Counted from the first letter of the stretch, positions 50,428-58,802 are shown. The stretch: 64,000 nucleotides of DNA from Photobacterium marinum (GCF_000331515.1 NZ_AMZO01000019.1:52530-116529); one strand, 5' to 3'. Made by a program: numbers and translations. Notes: generated by a model not told the origin, from the sequence alone.

Positions 50428-52130
50428 GCGGCAGTTTCTCCGTTAGCCTGCTGTTGTTCGTTCGCTGGCAGGGTGATGGTGGCGCGAGTCCATTCATGGG
50501 GTTGGTATGACATGGTCAGGCCATACTGCAGGCCGAACATGTTTTTCAGTCGTTTATCGACAATTTTCATTCCAAGCCCGCTTTCTTCGCCAATTGGCGC
50601 GTAATTACCAGCATTGTCTTCCACCTCCAGGATAATACGTCCCTGGTCGCGGTATCCGTGGATTAGGATTTTACCATTTTCAAACAGTGATGAGGTGCCG
50701 TGTTTGATGGCATTCTCGACCAGCGGCTGGAGAGTAAAAGTCGGCAGCTTAATTCCAAGCAGATCCGGCGCGATACTGACTTCAACATTCAGCCGATCAG
50801 AGAAGCGGGCCAGTTCGATCTCCAGATAAGAATTTACGTGCTTGAGTTCTTCTTCCAGGGTGATTGTCTCAATGTTTTGTTTGAGGTTCCGGCGGAAGAA
50901 TTGCGACAGGTGCTGGATCAGCTGACGGGCTTTATCCGGATCCCGACGTACGACAGAGTTGATGGTGTTCAGGGCATTGAACAGAAAATGCGGGTTAACC
51001 TGAGCCTGGAGCAGGCGCAGTTCTGCCTGGGTCAGCAGGGCCTGTTGCTGAGCATAGCGTCCGGTCAGGATCTGGTTTGACAACAGCTTGGCGATCCCTT
51101 CCCCGAGTGTCAGGTTAACCGTTGAGAACAGTTTCCGCTTAGGCTCATAGAGCTTGATGGTGCCCAGTACTTCGTTATTACCGCCGACTAGCGGGATCAC
51201 CAGTGCTGAGCCGAGTTTGCACTTCGGATGCAGGGAGCAACAGTAGGGAATGTCATAGCCGTCGGCATACACCAGCTCGCAACCGTCGATAGCGCGGCGG
51301 GTATAACCGGATGAGATCGGTGTGCCCGGCAGGTGATGATCATCACCGATACCGATAAAGGCCAGGATTTTGTCCCGGTCGGTGATGGCCACGGCCCCGA
51401 CGCCAGTTTCCTCATAGACGATCTTGGCTATTTTCTTGGTGGTTTCTTCATTGAAGCCGTCACTTAGGATCCCCACCGAACGCTGGGCAATTTTTAGTGC
51501 CCGGCTGGAAAAAGCGGCTGAGTATTTTTCATAAATGGTCTTTCGATCCTGAATGATGCTCATGAAGAGTGCTGCACCGACGGAGTTGGCAATCACCATT
51601 GGCAAGGCAATGGCGCTGACCAGGTGCAGGGCTTTATCGAACGGCTCGGCGACCATCAGGATAATGAACATTTGGATAATTTCGGCTACTAGGGTAACGG
51701 TAAAGACCACAAATGGCTGGAATATCTGATCTATTTGGCCGCGGCGGACGAAGTAGCTGTGCATCAGTCCGCCAATCAGCCCCTCAACAGTGGTTGAAAT
51801 CGCACAAGCCACATCGGTAAAGCCGCCCATGGTGTAGCGGTGCATCCCGCCAGTCAGGCCGACCGCAAAACCGACAACCGGTCCGCCCAGTAAACCTCCC
51901 ATTACAGCCCCAATCGCTCGGGTATTGGCAATCGCGTCTTCGATGTGAAGTCCGAAGTAAGTGCCTAAAATACAAAAGAGGGTAAATAAAATGTAGCACG
52001 AGAATCGCTGCGAAAGACGTCCTGATACTGTGGTGATCGGCATAAATAGCGGGGTTTTGCTTAAGAGGTAAGCAATCACTAAGTACACGCTGAGTTGCTG
52101 TAGAAGAGAAAATATAAGTTCCATTGCCAT
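50424..52130 (-). CDS. btsS: LytS-type sensor kinase, BtsS-like (pyruvate sensor)
   Basis: A 568-residue histidine kinase with a 5TM-LYT membrane sensor (about 1-195), a GAF-like domain (about 220-350), and HisK/HATPase domains (His381 in AQVNPHFLFNALNTI; QPLVENAIKHG). The pyruvate-binding residues reported for E. coli BtsS (Arg72, Arg99, Cys110, Ser113) are matched here, one residue earlier, by Arg71, Arg98, Cys109 and Ser112. The phospho-acceptor His is shifted by the same one residue. This supports pyruvate sensing. It overlaps btsR by 4 bp. Confidence 0.88.
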   Translation of the reverse strand: MAMELIFSLLQQLSVYLVIAYLLSKTPLFMPITTVSGRLSQRFSCYILFTLFCILGTYFGLHIEDAIANTRAIGAVMGGLLGGPVVGFAVGLTGGMHRYTMGGFTDVACAISTTVEGLIGGLMHSYFVRRGQIDQIFQPFVVFTVTLVAEIIQMFIILMVAEPFDKALHLVSAIALPMVIANSVGAALFMSIIQDRKTIYEKYSAAFSSRALKIAQRSVGILSDGFNEETTKKIAKIVYEETGVGAVAITDRDKILAFIGIGDDHHLPGTPISSGYTRRAIDGCELVYADGYDIPYCCSLHPKCKLGSALVIPLVGGNNEVLGTIKLYEPKRKLFSTVNLTLGEGIAKLLSNQILTGRYAQQQALLTQAELRLLQAQVNPHFLFNALNTINSVVRRDPDKARQLIQHLSQFFRRNLKQNIETITLEEELKHVNSYLEIELARFSDRLNVEVSIAPDLLGIKLPTFTLQPLVENAIKHGTSSLFENGKILIHGYRDQGRIILEVEDNAGNYAPIGEESGLGMKIVDKRLKNMFGLQYGLTMSYQPHEWTRATITLPANEQQQANGETAA

Positions 52131-52198
52131 TAGTTTATGCGATTGGGCATTGCCGACATGGTAACTGTCTTTAGTTTAGATAGCCAAAAACCACATTG

Positions 52199-52236
52199 TG
52201 TAAACTTTTTCTTACGGTTGGTGTTTTTTCTTTACA
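52199..52236 (+). promoter_or_regulatory. Candidate TyrR boxes upstream of aroF
   Basis: Box 1 at 52199-52216: TGTAAA-N6-CTTACG, close to the TGTAAA-N6-TTTACA consensus. Box 2 at 52219-52236 keeps only the TTTACA half. They lie 110-145 bp before aroF and about 70-105 bp before the divergent btsS start. TyrR repression of aroF-tyrA would be expected, as in E. coli. Confidence 0.5.
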
Positions 52237-52344
52237 GGTGGTGGAAAGGTGAGAAATCCCCTGTTATGTTGATCTTATGTCACAGAGAATCCTGATTGAC
52301 CTCTTTAATGTCGCTAATTGTTTAATGTACACAGGGAAGCCCGC

Positions 52345-53412
52345 ATGCAAAAAGATCAGCTGAATAATGTCCATATCCAAGATGAATCTGTTCTGATCAC
52401 ACCAAATGAGCTGCGCAGAAGGTTGCCGGTAAGTGATCAGGCGTTAAATTTTATTCGTCAGTCCCGTCAGACCATTGCCGATATCATTCACAAACGCGAT
52501 CACCGTCTGTTGGTGGTATGCGGACCGTGCTCAATTCACGATATCGAAGCGGCTAAAGAATATGCGATTAAGCTGAAACGCCTGTCTGAGGAGCTCAGCG
52601 ATCAGCTCTATATTGTCATGAGGGTATATTTTGAAAAGCCGCGAACCACGGTGGGATGGAAAGGCTTAATCAATGATCCACATCTGGATGGTTCATTTGA
52701 AGTCGCTGAAGGTCTGCATATTGCTCGCCAACTATTGATTGATTTGGTTGAAATGGGGATCCCTTTGGCGACAGAAGCGCTGGATCCTATCAGTCCGCAA
52801 TATCTGGGGGATTTATTCAGCTGGGCAGCGATTGGTGCCCGGACAACAGAATCCCAGACTCACCGTGAAATGGCCAGCGGTCTGTCGATGCCGGTCGGCT
52901 TTAAGAACGGTACAGACGGCAGCCTGGCGACAGCAATCAATGCTATGGAAGCGGCAGCATCCGGTCACCGTTTTATGGGGATCAACCGTGAAGGTCAGGT
53001 AGCCTTGCTGACGACTCAGGGCAACCCGGACGGTCACGTGATTTTGCGTGGCGGCAAACAGACTAACTATGATTCAGTCTCGGTGGCCGAGTGTGAAAAG
53101 GAGATGATTGCATCAGGCCTTTCTCCATCCTTGATGGTAGACTGTAGCCACGCCAACTCACGGAAAGATTACCGCCGTCAGCCGCTGGTGGCTGAAGATG
53201 TGATTCACCAGATCAGGGAAGGAAACCAATCGGTTATCGGCCTGATGCTGGAAAGTCACCTTCATGAAGGAAACCAGAGCGCTGACTTGCCGCGAGATAA
53301 AATGGCTTACGGAGTGTCAATTACTGATGCCTGTATCAGCTGGGAGTCGACCGAAGAGCTGCTTCGTCATACCCATAAAGAGCTGATGCCATTCCTGCAA
53401 CAGCGCAATTAA
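52345..53412 (+). CDS. aroF: 3-deoxy-7-phosphoheptulonate synthase, tyrosine-sensitive type
   Basis: DAHP synthase condenses phosphoenolpyruvate and erythrose 4-phosphate, the first step of aromatic amino-acid synthesis. The 355-residue class I enzyme starts MQKDQLNNVHIQDESVLITP, the E. coli AroF pattern, and has VVCGPCSIHD, RVYFEKPRTTVGWKGLIND, GARTTESQTHREMASGLSM and MVDCSHANSRKDYRRQ with metal ligands Cys, His, Glu, Asp. The ATG at 52345 is the family start; one at 52318 is longer. tyrA follows, so AroF (Tyr-inhibited) is the best call. Confidence 0.95.
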   Translation: MQKDQLNNVHIQDESVLITPNELRRRLPVSDQALNFIRQSRQTIADIIHKRDHRLLVVCGPCSIHDIEAAKEYAIKLKRLSEELSDQLYIVMRVYFEKPRTTVGWKGLINDPHLDGSFEVAEGLHIARQLLIDLVEMGIPLATEALDPISPQYLGDLFSWAAIGARTTESQTHREMASGLSMPVGFKNGTDGSLATAINAMEAAASGHRFMGINREGQVALLTTQGNPDGHVILRGGKQTNYDSVSVAECEKEMIASGLSPSLMVDCSHANSRKDYRRQPLVAEDVIHQIREGNQSVIGLMLESHLHEGNQSADLPRDKMAYGVSITDACISWESTEELLRHTHKELMPFLQQRN

Positions 53413-53436
53413 TGCTGATAATTGTATGCCAATGAC

Positions 53437-53469
53437 GGCGCAGAAAAACTGCGCCGCCAGCCTCTTTTT
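53437..53469 (+). terminator. Hairpin with T-rich tail between aroF and tyrA
   Basis: GGCGCAG, loop AAAAA, CTGCGCC, then GCCAGCCTCTTTTTG. CAGCCTC (53458-53464) can also pair with GAGGCTG (53483-53489), so two alternative folds exist. It may reduce read-through into tyrA. Confidence 0.55.
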
Positions 53470-53525
53470 GCGCCTGAGGGTGAGGCTGTGGCGGATGTGA
53501 CTGAATAATAACGGATCGCAAAATC

Positions 53526-54653
53526 ATGGTTGCTGAACTGAGTAAATTAAGAGATCAAATCGATGAGGTTGATCAGCAGATGGTGGAGCTGTTGGCTCGC
53601 CGTCTGGCATTAGTAGAAGAGGTCGGTCATGTAAAAAGCCAACATGGCTTACCGATCTATGCCCCGGACCGTGAAGCTGCGATGCTGGCCTCGCGTCGCC
53701 AGGAAGCGGAAAGTAAAGGGGTTCCGCCGGATCTGATTGAAGATATCCTGCGCCGTACTATGCGGGAATCCTACGCCAGTGAGAATGATTCCGGCTTTAA
53801 GTGCCTGAAACCGGATTTACGGCCAATCGTGGTCGTAGGTGGTTATGGCCAGTTAGGCAGCCTGTTCTGCCGTCTGTTCGAACTGTCTGGCTACGAAGTC
53901 CGTAAGCTGGGTAGTCAGGATTGGGGACGAGCGGATGAGCTGTTGAGTGATGCCGGTATGGTGGTGGTCTCTGTACCGATTCACCTTACCGAACAAGTTA
54001 TCGCAAAACTGGGTAATTTGCCTGAAGACTGCATCTTGGCAGACTTAACCTCGGTGAAAGCCGGCCCGCTGCAAGCAATGCTTGAAGTGCACCATGGTCC
54101 GGTAGTCGGCTTGCACCCAATGTTTGGCCCGGATATTTCCAGCTTGGCCAAACAGGTGGTGGTGTATTGTGACGGTCGTTCGCCTGAGAGTTACCAGTGG
54201 TTGCTGGAACAGTTCCAGATCTGGGGTGCCACACTGAACCGGATCAGTGCGGTTGAGCATGATCAGGGGATGACTTTGATCCAGGCGCTGCGTCACTTTA
54301 CCTCGTTTGTTTATGGAGTGCACCTGGCTGAAGAAGATCCTAAGCTTGAGCAGTTGATGTCATTGAGCTCTCCTATTTACCGCCTGGAACTGGCGATGGT
54401 AGGCCGACTGTTCGCTCAGGATGCCCAGCTATACGCGGATATTATAATGTCGTCGCCGCAGAATTTGGCGATGATTAAGCGCTTCCACCAACGTTTTGGT
54501 GAAGCGATTGAAATGCTGGATACTCAGGATAAGGAAGCCTTTAAGCGGGCCTTCAATCAGGTGGAGCATTGGTTTGGAGATTATGCTCAGCATTTTTTAA
54601 TCGAGAGCCAGGGATTGCTTAGACAGGCGAACGATACAACTCAAAGAAAATAA
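53526..54653 (+). CDS. tyrA: Bifunctional chorismate mutase/prephenate dehydrogenase TyrA
   Basis: TyrA turns chorismate into prephenate and then to 4-hydroxyphenylpyruvate, the tyrosine branch. The 375-residue protein has an N-terminal AroQ chorismate mutase (about 1-90; [38 protein letters not shown]) and an NAD-dependent dehydrogenase ([40 protein letters not shown]). Length is typical (373 in E. coli). It follows aroF in the same direction. Confidence 0.97.
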   Translation: MVAELSKLRDQIDEVDQQMVELLARRLALVEEVGHVKSQHGLPIYAPDREAAMLASRRQEAESKGVPPDLIEDILRRTMRESYASENDSGFKCLKPDLRPIVVVGGYGQLGSLFCRLFELSGYEVRKLGSQDWGRADELLSDAGMVVVSVPIHLTEQVIAKLGNLPEDCILADLTSVKAGPLQAMLEVHHGPVVGLHPMFGPDISSLAKQVVVYCDGRSPESYQWLLEQFQIWGATLNRISAVEHDQGMTLIQALRHFTSFVYGVHLAEEDPKLEQLMSLSSPIYRLELAMVGRLFAQDAQLYADIIMSSPQNLAMIKRFHQRFGEAIEMLDTQDKEAFKRAFNQVEHWFGDYAQHFLIESQGLLRQANDTTQRK

Positions 54654-54676
54654 GCCGGTACCGGTCTTAACATGAC

Positions 54677-54702
54677 AAAGCCCACGACTTGCGTGGGCTT
54701 TT
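54677..54702. terminator. Intrinsic terminator between tyrA and pheA
   Basis: AAAGCCCACG, loop ACTTG, CGTGGGCTTTT; usable from both sides of the convergent pair. Confidence 0.88.
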
Positions 54703-54714
54703 GTTTTTATATTG

Positions 54715-54749
54715 CTCGAACCTCGAACCTCGAACCTCGAACCTCGAAT
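54715..54749. repeat. Heptanucleotide tandem repeat, five units
   Basis: CTCGAAC four times in a row (54715, 54722, 54729, 54736) and a fifth CTCGAAT (54743). It lies between the tyrA/pheA terminator and the pheA stop, so it is outside coding sequence. A likely variable-number locus. Confidence 0.9.
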
Positions 54750-54758
54750 CCGCTATAT

Positions 54759-55934
54759 TTATTCTTCTATTTCTACTTCTGTCGGTTTGACGTTTTCACT
54801 CGGGTAGCAGCCCAGCACTTTAATAAAGCGAGTCACTCGGGTTAGCTCTTCCAGTGCTTCTTGCATCACTGGTGATTTCAGGTTTTCCTCGACATCGACG
54901 TAGAACATTTCTTCCCACGGGTTACCAATAACCGGGCGTGATTCCAGCTTGGTCATGTTGATGTTGAGGTTACGCAGTACTAACAGGCATTCAACCAGTG
55001 AGCCAGCTTTTTGCGGCGTTGACATAATTAGTGTGGTTTTGGCCGGGATCAGTGAAGTTACATCAACGGCCTTACGGGCAACCACAATAAAGCGGGTGAC
55101 GTTCTCCGGCTGGTTGGCAATATTGGTTTTGAGCGGGCTAAGGCCGTAGAGTTCGCCACTGGAGGCGTTACCGATGGCGGCTACATTAGGCTGTTTCAGT
55201 TCCGCGACTTTCTTCATCGCTTCGGCGGTGCTTGAGCAGTATTCCTGGGTAATGTTTCCCAGGGAATGTAGGTATTCACTGCACTGCTGGTGGGGTTGCG
55301 GGTGTGAGTACAGGGTATCGATTTGGTCAATACCTGTGTCGACGGCAGTTAGCAGGCAGTGCTCAATTGGCTGGGATATTTCCCCGACAATAGACAGGCT
55401 GGTGTGCTGCAATAGATCATAGACTTCGTTGATGGAGCCGGAACTGGTGTTCTCTATCGGAAGTACACCGTAATCAGCATTGCCGGTTTCAACCATACTG
55501 ATAACATCGCGGAAAGTTGAGCAGCTCATTTCTACCAGTTTGGTTTGCTTCTTACTGAAATAACTGCGGCTGGCCAGGTTGGAGTAGGAACCTTTGGCAC
55601 CAAGGAAAGAGACTCGGGCGACAGGTTGCAAGCTGTCCGGATTGGCCAGTTTCTGCAAATAAGCCTGCTGATAGAGAACCGAGTCTTCAATGATGGTGTG
55701 AAAGATCTGAGTGACATATTGTGCATCCAGCTGTTCCGCTTCACCGGCTTCAATCAGCCTGAGCAGAAGGTCATGCTCTCTTGCTTGGTCTCGGACCGGC
55801 TTAGCGGTCTGGATTTTACTTTTGGCCACTTCAAGACTCAGTTTGCGGCGTTCAGCCAGCAGCTTGATGATTTCGTTGTCGATGCGGCTGACATTTTGTC
55901 TGATGTCGTCCAGTGAATATGGCGTGTCTGTCAT
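54759..55934 (-). CDS. pheA: Bifunctional chorismate mutase/prephenate dehydratase PheA
   Basis: PheA makes prephenate from chorismate and dehydrates it to phenylpyruvate, the phenylalanine branch. The 391-residue protein has an AroQ mutase domain (about 1-95; IRQNVSRIDNEIIKLLAERR), a prephenate dehydratase domain (FLGAKGSYSNLASRSYF, DYGVLPIENTSSGSINEVYD, NVTRFIVVARK) and a C-terminal ACT domain (KAGSLVECLLVLRNLNINMTKLESRP in two motifs: KAGSLVECLL and NMTKLESRPV) for Phe feedback. Expression is likely attenuated by the pheL leader upstream. Confidence 0.97.
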   Translation of the reverse strand: MTDTPYSLDDIRQNVSRIDNEIIKLLAERRKLSLEVAKSKIQTAKPVRDQAREHDLLLRLIEAGEAEQLDAQYVTQIFHTIIEDSVLYQQAYLQKLANPDSLQPVARVSFLGAKGSYSNLASRSYFSKKQTKLVEMSCSTFRDVISMVETGNADYGVLPIENTSSGSINEVYDLLQHTSLSIVGEISQPIEHCLLTAVDTGIDQIDTLYSHPQPHQQCSEYLHSLGNITQEYCSSTAEAMKKVAELKQPNVAAIGNASSGELYGLSPLKTNIANQPENVTRFIVVARKAVDVTSLIPAKTTLIMSTPQKAGSLVECLLVLRNLNINMTKLESRPVIGNPWEEMFYVDVEENLKSPVMQEALEELTRVTRFIKVLGCYPSENVKPTEVEIEE

Positions 55935-55971
55935 TGTTTATCCCTGTCTGTCTGAAACCTGCAGCCGATAC

Positions 55972-56000
55972 AAAAAAGGCCTCCTGGTTGAGGAGGCCTT
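55972..56000 (-). terminator. pheA attenuator terminator
   Basis: On the minus strand AAGGCCTCC, loop, GGAGGCCTTTTTT, located between pheL and pheA. The Phe-codon region CTTTAGCTT (56071-56063) can pair with AAGCTAAAG (56017-56009), the basis for a switch between pause and antitermination folds. Confidence 0.85.
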
Positions 56001-56043
56001 CTGTTCGTCTTTAGCTTATTTCTTGCGTAACGAAAAGCCCCCG

Positions 56044-56094
56044 TTAAGGTGACAGAAAAAAGAAGCTAAAGAAAAACAGGTTGATTGATTGCAT
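56044..56094 (-). CDS. pheL: pheA leader peptide PheL
   Basis: A 16-codon open frame on the minus strand, MQSINLFFFSFFFLSP, ending TAA. Six of 16 residues are Phe. It lies about 110 bp before the pheA start and is followed by the attenuator terminator. Ribosome stalling at Phe codons when Phe-tRNA is scarce should prevent the terminator from forming. It is too short for ordinary gene finding. E. coli PheL has a similar Phe-rich composition. Confidence 0.92.
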   Translation of the reverse strand: MQSINLFFFSFFFLSP

Positions 56095-56169
56095 GTTTGC
56101 TAACTGATTATTTTGTAGTGAATGTGATTCAACATTATGCAGCGGACCGAATCTTGTCAAGCAGAATGT

Positions 56170-56197
56170 AAACAGCCCTGCAAGGGCAGGGCTGTTT
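56170..56197 (-). terminator. Hairpin after raiA, probable terminator
   Basis: AAACAGCCCTG, loop, CAGGGCTGTTT, 27 bp past the raiA stop. The T tract on the minus strand is short (TTTACA). Confidence 0.7.
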
Positions 56198-56223
56198 GGA
56201 AATCCTCTTTATTATTTTTCTAA

Positions 56224-56562
56224 TTACGCTTCGGCTTCTTCAGGAAGCTCTGGTTTGTCGCAGTGGCTGGCACGGCGCGCCGATGGTTTGTGAGTCTGCT
56301 TATTCAGTTGTCGTTCCAGCTTCTGATATACCTCGGTAATTGCACCATACATGTCATCGTGTTCTGCTGAGGCTACAAGCTGACCTCCTGGGATTGTTGC
56401 AGATGCCTCGACTTTGAATTGTCTGTTTGGTTCTGTGCTGATGACTGCGTGCTTATTAATTAGCTGGACTTGATACTTTTCTAACTTCTTGAATTTAAAC
56501 TCAATGCGCTCACGGATAGCAGGGGTGATTTCAAGATTTTTACCGGCGATGTTTACTGTCAT
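56224..56562 (-). CDS. raiA: Ribosome-associated inhibitor RaiA (hibernation factor)
   Basis: RaiA (YfiA) binds the decoding centre of idle ribosomes and blocks initiation in cold shock and stationary phase. The 112-residue protein has the S30AE fold (TVNIAGKNLEITPAIRERIEFKFKKLEKY in pieces: MTVNIAGKNLEITPAIR, FKFKKLEKY; DDMYGAITEVYQKLERQLNKQ) and a long C-terminal tail (PSARRASHCDKPELPEEAEA), as in E. coli RaiA rather than short HPF. A CRP-type site and -10 element lie upstream (56605-56646). Confidence 0.93.
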   Translation of the reverse strand: MTVNIAGKNLEITPAIRERIEFKFKKLEKYQVQLINKHAVISTEPNRQFKVEASATIPGGQLVASAEHDDMYGAITEVYQKLERQLNKQTHKPSARRASHCDKPELPEEAEA

Positions 56563-56604
56563 AATTATCTTTCCTCTTTTGCTACCCTTCGTTGGGTTGA
56601 CTTC

Positions 56605-56646
56605 AGATTACTAAAATCAGGGGCTAATAATGTGATGGCAATCACG
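56605..56646 (-). promoter_or_regulatory. raiA promoter with CRP site (class II geometry)
   Basis: A near-perfect CRP site TGTGA-TGGCAA-TCACG at 56631-56646. On the minus strand a -10 TAATCT is at 56610-56605, so the start would be near 56598 and the CRP centre lies about 41 bp upstream, the class II position. The raiA ATG is at 56562. Confidence 0.72.
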
Positions 56647-56905
56647 TTTGCAGTCATGTGGGAAAGTCCAGAAAAATTCTGTGATCGGTCTTGGTTTGTT
56701 GCAAAAAAGTTTGAATAAAATGCTTGTCGAACCGGATTTAATTAGGGCAGTATGGAGGAATAAAGAACGCTGACGGCTGGTGCTGTTCAGGGGCTTTATT
56801 CGAGCTATAACAAAGGGTTGGGTGAATTTTGTTCGTTTAAAAATTCATTACTGATTCTGGTATGAGTCATTTATCAGTAAAAAATGACGACAAAAAAGAA
56901 TGAAT
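56647..56905. other. Intergenic gap between raiA and bamD
   Basis: No coding frame is credible. TTACTGAT (56848-56855) and ATCAGTAA (56873-56880) form an 8-bp inverted repeat, and TAAAAT (56716-56721) could be a rightward -10. A rightward transcript from there would end at the terminator at 56906-56937, so a small RNA is possible but unproved. Confidence 0.4.
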
Positions 56906-56937
56906 AAAAAAACAGCAGCCATATGGCTGCTGTTTTT
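56906..56937. terminator. Bidirectional intrinsic terminator after bamD
   Basis: AAAAAAACAGCAGCC, loop ATAT, GGCTGCTGTTTTTG. On the minus strand it ends bamD; it also has a long T tract for the plus strand. Confidence 0.92.
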
Positions 56938-56960
56938 GTTTTTGCCGAACTTGTCGCAGG

Positions 56961-57686
56961 TTATTGCGGGTTCAGGGCGATAAGCTTTCTCGTATGTTCT
57001 AACGGTTCCTGAAGCCCCAGTTTTTCGTAAGCAATTTCCATCAGCTCAAGAGACTGACGGGCAGCCTGGGTATCCGGGTAATTACGCTGGATCACCTGGG
57101 TGCGGTTAATTGCTGCAACCCAGGCCTCACGACGAATGTAGAAATCAGCCGCGGCCAGCTCATAGTCAGCCAGACGGTTTTTCAGGAAGGTCATGCGCGC
57201 TTTGGCATCAGCTGCGTAGTGGCTGTTCGGGTAACGTTCCAGCAGGCGTTTAAAGTCACGGAAAGCCTGACGAGCAGGTTCCGGATCTCGATCAAAGCGG
57301 TCAATGTTGAACAGATCATGCATAAAGCTGCGATCCTGCGCCATGTGGGTCAGGCCACGCATATACAGTACCCAGTCTGCTTTTTCATGCGCCGGATTCA
57401 GGCGGTTGAAGCGGTCGATAGTTGCTTCGCCGAGAGCCAGATCATCGTTTTTGTAGTACGCATAAATCAGGTCAAGCTGTACCTGCTCTGAGTAAGCACC
57501 AAACGGGTAGCGTGAGTCCAGAGTTTCCAGCTGTTCGATTGCCGTCACCCAGCTCCCACTCTGTAAGGCTTGTTGCGCGGTGGCATACAACTCCGATGGC
57601 GGGACATCTGGTACTACTTCTTCAGTACTTGAACAGCCTGAAAGAATGGCAACGGCAAGAAAAGTCGTGATTGTCAGGCGTTTCAT
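56961..57686 (-). CDS. bamD: Outer membrane assembly factor BamD
   Basis: BamD is the essential lipoprotein of the BAM complex that folds beta-barrel proteins into the outer membrane. The 241-residue protein has a signal peptide with lipobox ILSGC (Cys18) and five TPR-like repeats (ELYATAQQALQSGSW, LDSRYPFGAYSEQVQLDLIYAYYKNDD in pieces, LLERYPNSHYAADAKARM). Length is typical. It is divergent from rluD, the E. coli arrangement. Confidence 0.96.
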   Translation of the reverse strand: MKRLTITTFLAVAILSGCSSTEEVVPDVPPSELYATAQQALQSGSWVTAIEQLETLDSRYPFGAYSEQVQLDLIYAYYKNDDLALGEATIDRFNRLNPAHEKADWVLYMRGLTHMAQDRSFMHDLFNIDRFDRDPEPARQAFRDFKRLLERYPNSHYAADAKARMTFLKNRLADYELAAADFYIRREAWVAAINRTQVIQRNYPDTQAARQSLELMEIAYEKLGLQEPLEHTRKLIALNPQ

Positions 57687-57826
57687 TGCGGCGTCTGTTT
57701 CCTTGATAAAAAATTTTATTTCTGTGGATCCATTACGGTCGGAGCCGTTAACAGATACAATGACACTGATATGTTATTTTACGCAGCGTTTGGCATTTAG
57801 TCCCACGCTTTTTGAAAAAGTTCGCT

Positions 57827-58801
57827 ATGGCACAGCAGATAGAGTTAACAAATACCGTAAAAGATAGTCAGTTAGGCCTGAGATTGGATCAGGTTATCGC
57901 TGAATTATACCCGGATTACTCCCGCTCTCGTATTAAAGAGTGGATTTTAAATGGCATGGTTTCCGTTGATGGTGAAACTGTCAAAAAACCACGTACCAAA
58001 ATGATGGGCGGTGAAGCGCTCCAGGTTACGGCCGAAATTGAAGACGAAGTTCGCTGGGTTGCCCAGGATATCCCGCTTGATATCGTCTATGAAGATGAAC
58101 ACATCCTGGTGATCAACAAGCCGCGTGACTTTGTGGTTCACCCTGGTGCCGGTACACCTGACGGCACAGTTCTGAACGCTTTGTTGCATCATTGTCCTGA
58201 ATTGGCTGAAGTACCGCGTGCCGGTATTGTTCATCGTCTGGATAAGGACACCACGGGTCTGATGGTTGTGGCTAAAACCATTCAGGCACAGACTCGCCTG
58301 GTTCGCGCCCTGCAAAAACGCAAGATTACCCGTGAGTATGAAGCTATTGCTATGGGGAAAATGACCGGTGGCGGTGTGGTTGAGAAACCAATCGGCCGTC
58401 ATGCGACCAAGCGTACCTGTATGGCGGTACATGAATTGGGTAAACCTGCGGTCACTCACTACCGTGTGGCTGAACATTTCCGTGAGCACACCCGTATTGT
58501 GTTGCGCCTGGAAACCGGTCGTACACACCAGATCCGTGTTCATATGTCATACCTGACCCATCCGCTGATAGGTGATGCAACGTACGGTGGTCGCCCACGT
58601 CCGCCGCGCAATGCATCCGATGAGCTGATCCAGGCACTGCGTGCTTTTGATCGCCAGGCTCTCCATGCACGTATGCTGCGTCTGGAGCACCCGATCACTG
58701 GTGAGCTGATGGAATGGCATGCGCCGCTGCCAGTTGATATGGTGGCGATGATCAATATTCTTCGTAAAGACAAAGAAGAGCATCACGAGGACGAGTACTA
58801 A
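57827..58801 (+). CDS. rluD: 23S rRNA pseudouridine(1911/1915/1917) synthase RluD
   Basis: RluD modifies helix 69 of 23S rRNA and is needed for normal ribosome assembly. The 324-residue protein has an N-terminal S4 domain (LGLRLDQVIAELYPDYSRSRIKEWI in pieces) and the RluA-type catalytic domain with Asp in GIVHRLDKDTTGLMVVAK, then RTHQIRVHMSYLTHPLIGD. The ATG at 57827 (MAQQIELTNTV) aligns with E. coli; an in-frame start at 57812 is less likely. pgeF starts 1 bp after its stop. Confidence 0.96.
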   Translation: MAQQIELTNTVKDSQLGLRLDQVIAELYPDYSRSRIKEWILNGMVSVDGETVKKPRTKMMGGEALQVTAEIEDEVRWVAQDIPLDIVYEDEHILVINKPRDFVVHPGAGTPDGTVLNALLHHCPELAEVPRAGIVHRLDKDTTGLMVVAKTIQAQTRLVRALQKRKITREYEAIAMGKMTGGGVVEKPIGRHATKRTCMAVHELGKPAVTHYRVAEHFREHTRIVLRLETGRTHQIRVHMSYLTHPLIGDATYGGRPRPPRNASDELIQALRAFDRQALHARMLRLEHPITGELMEWHAPLPVDMVAMINILRKDKEEHHEDEY

Positions 58802-58802
58802 T

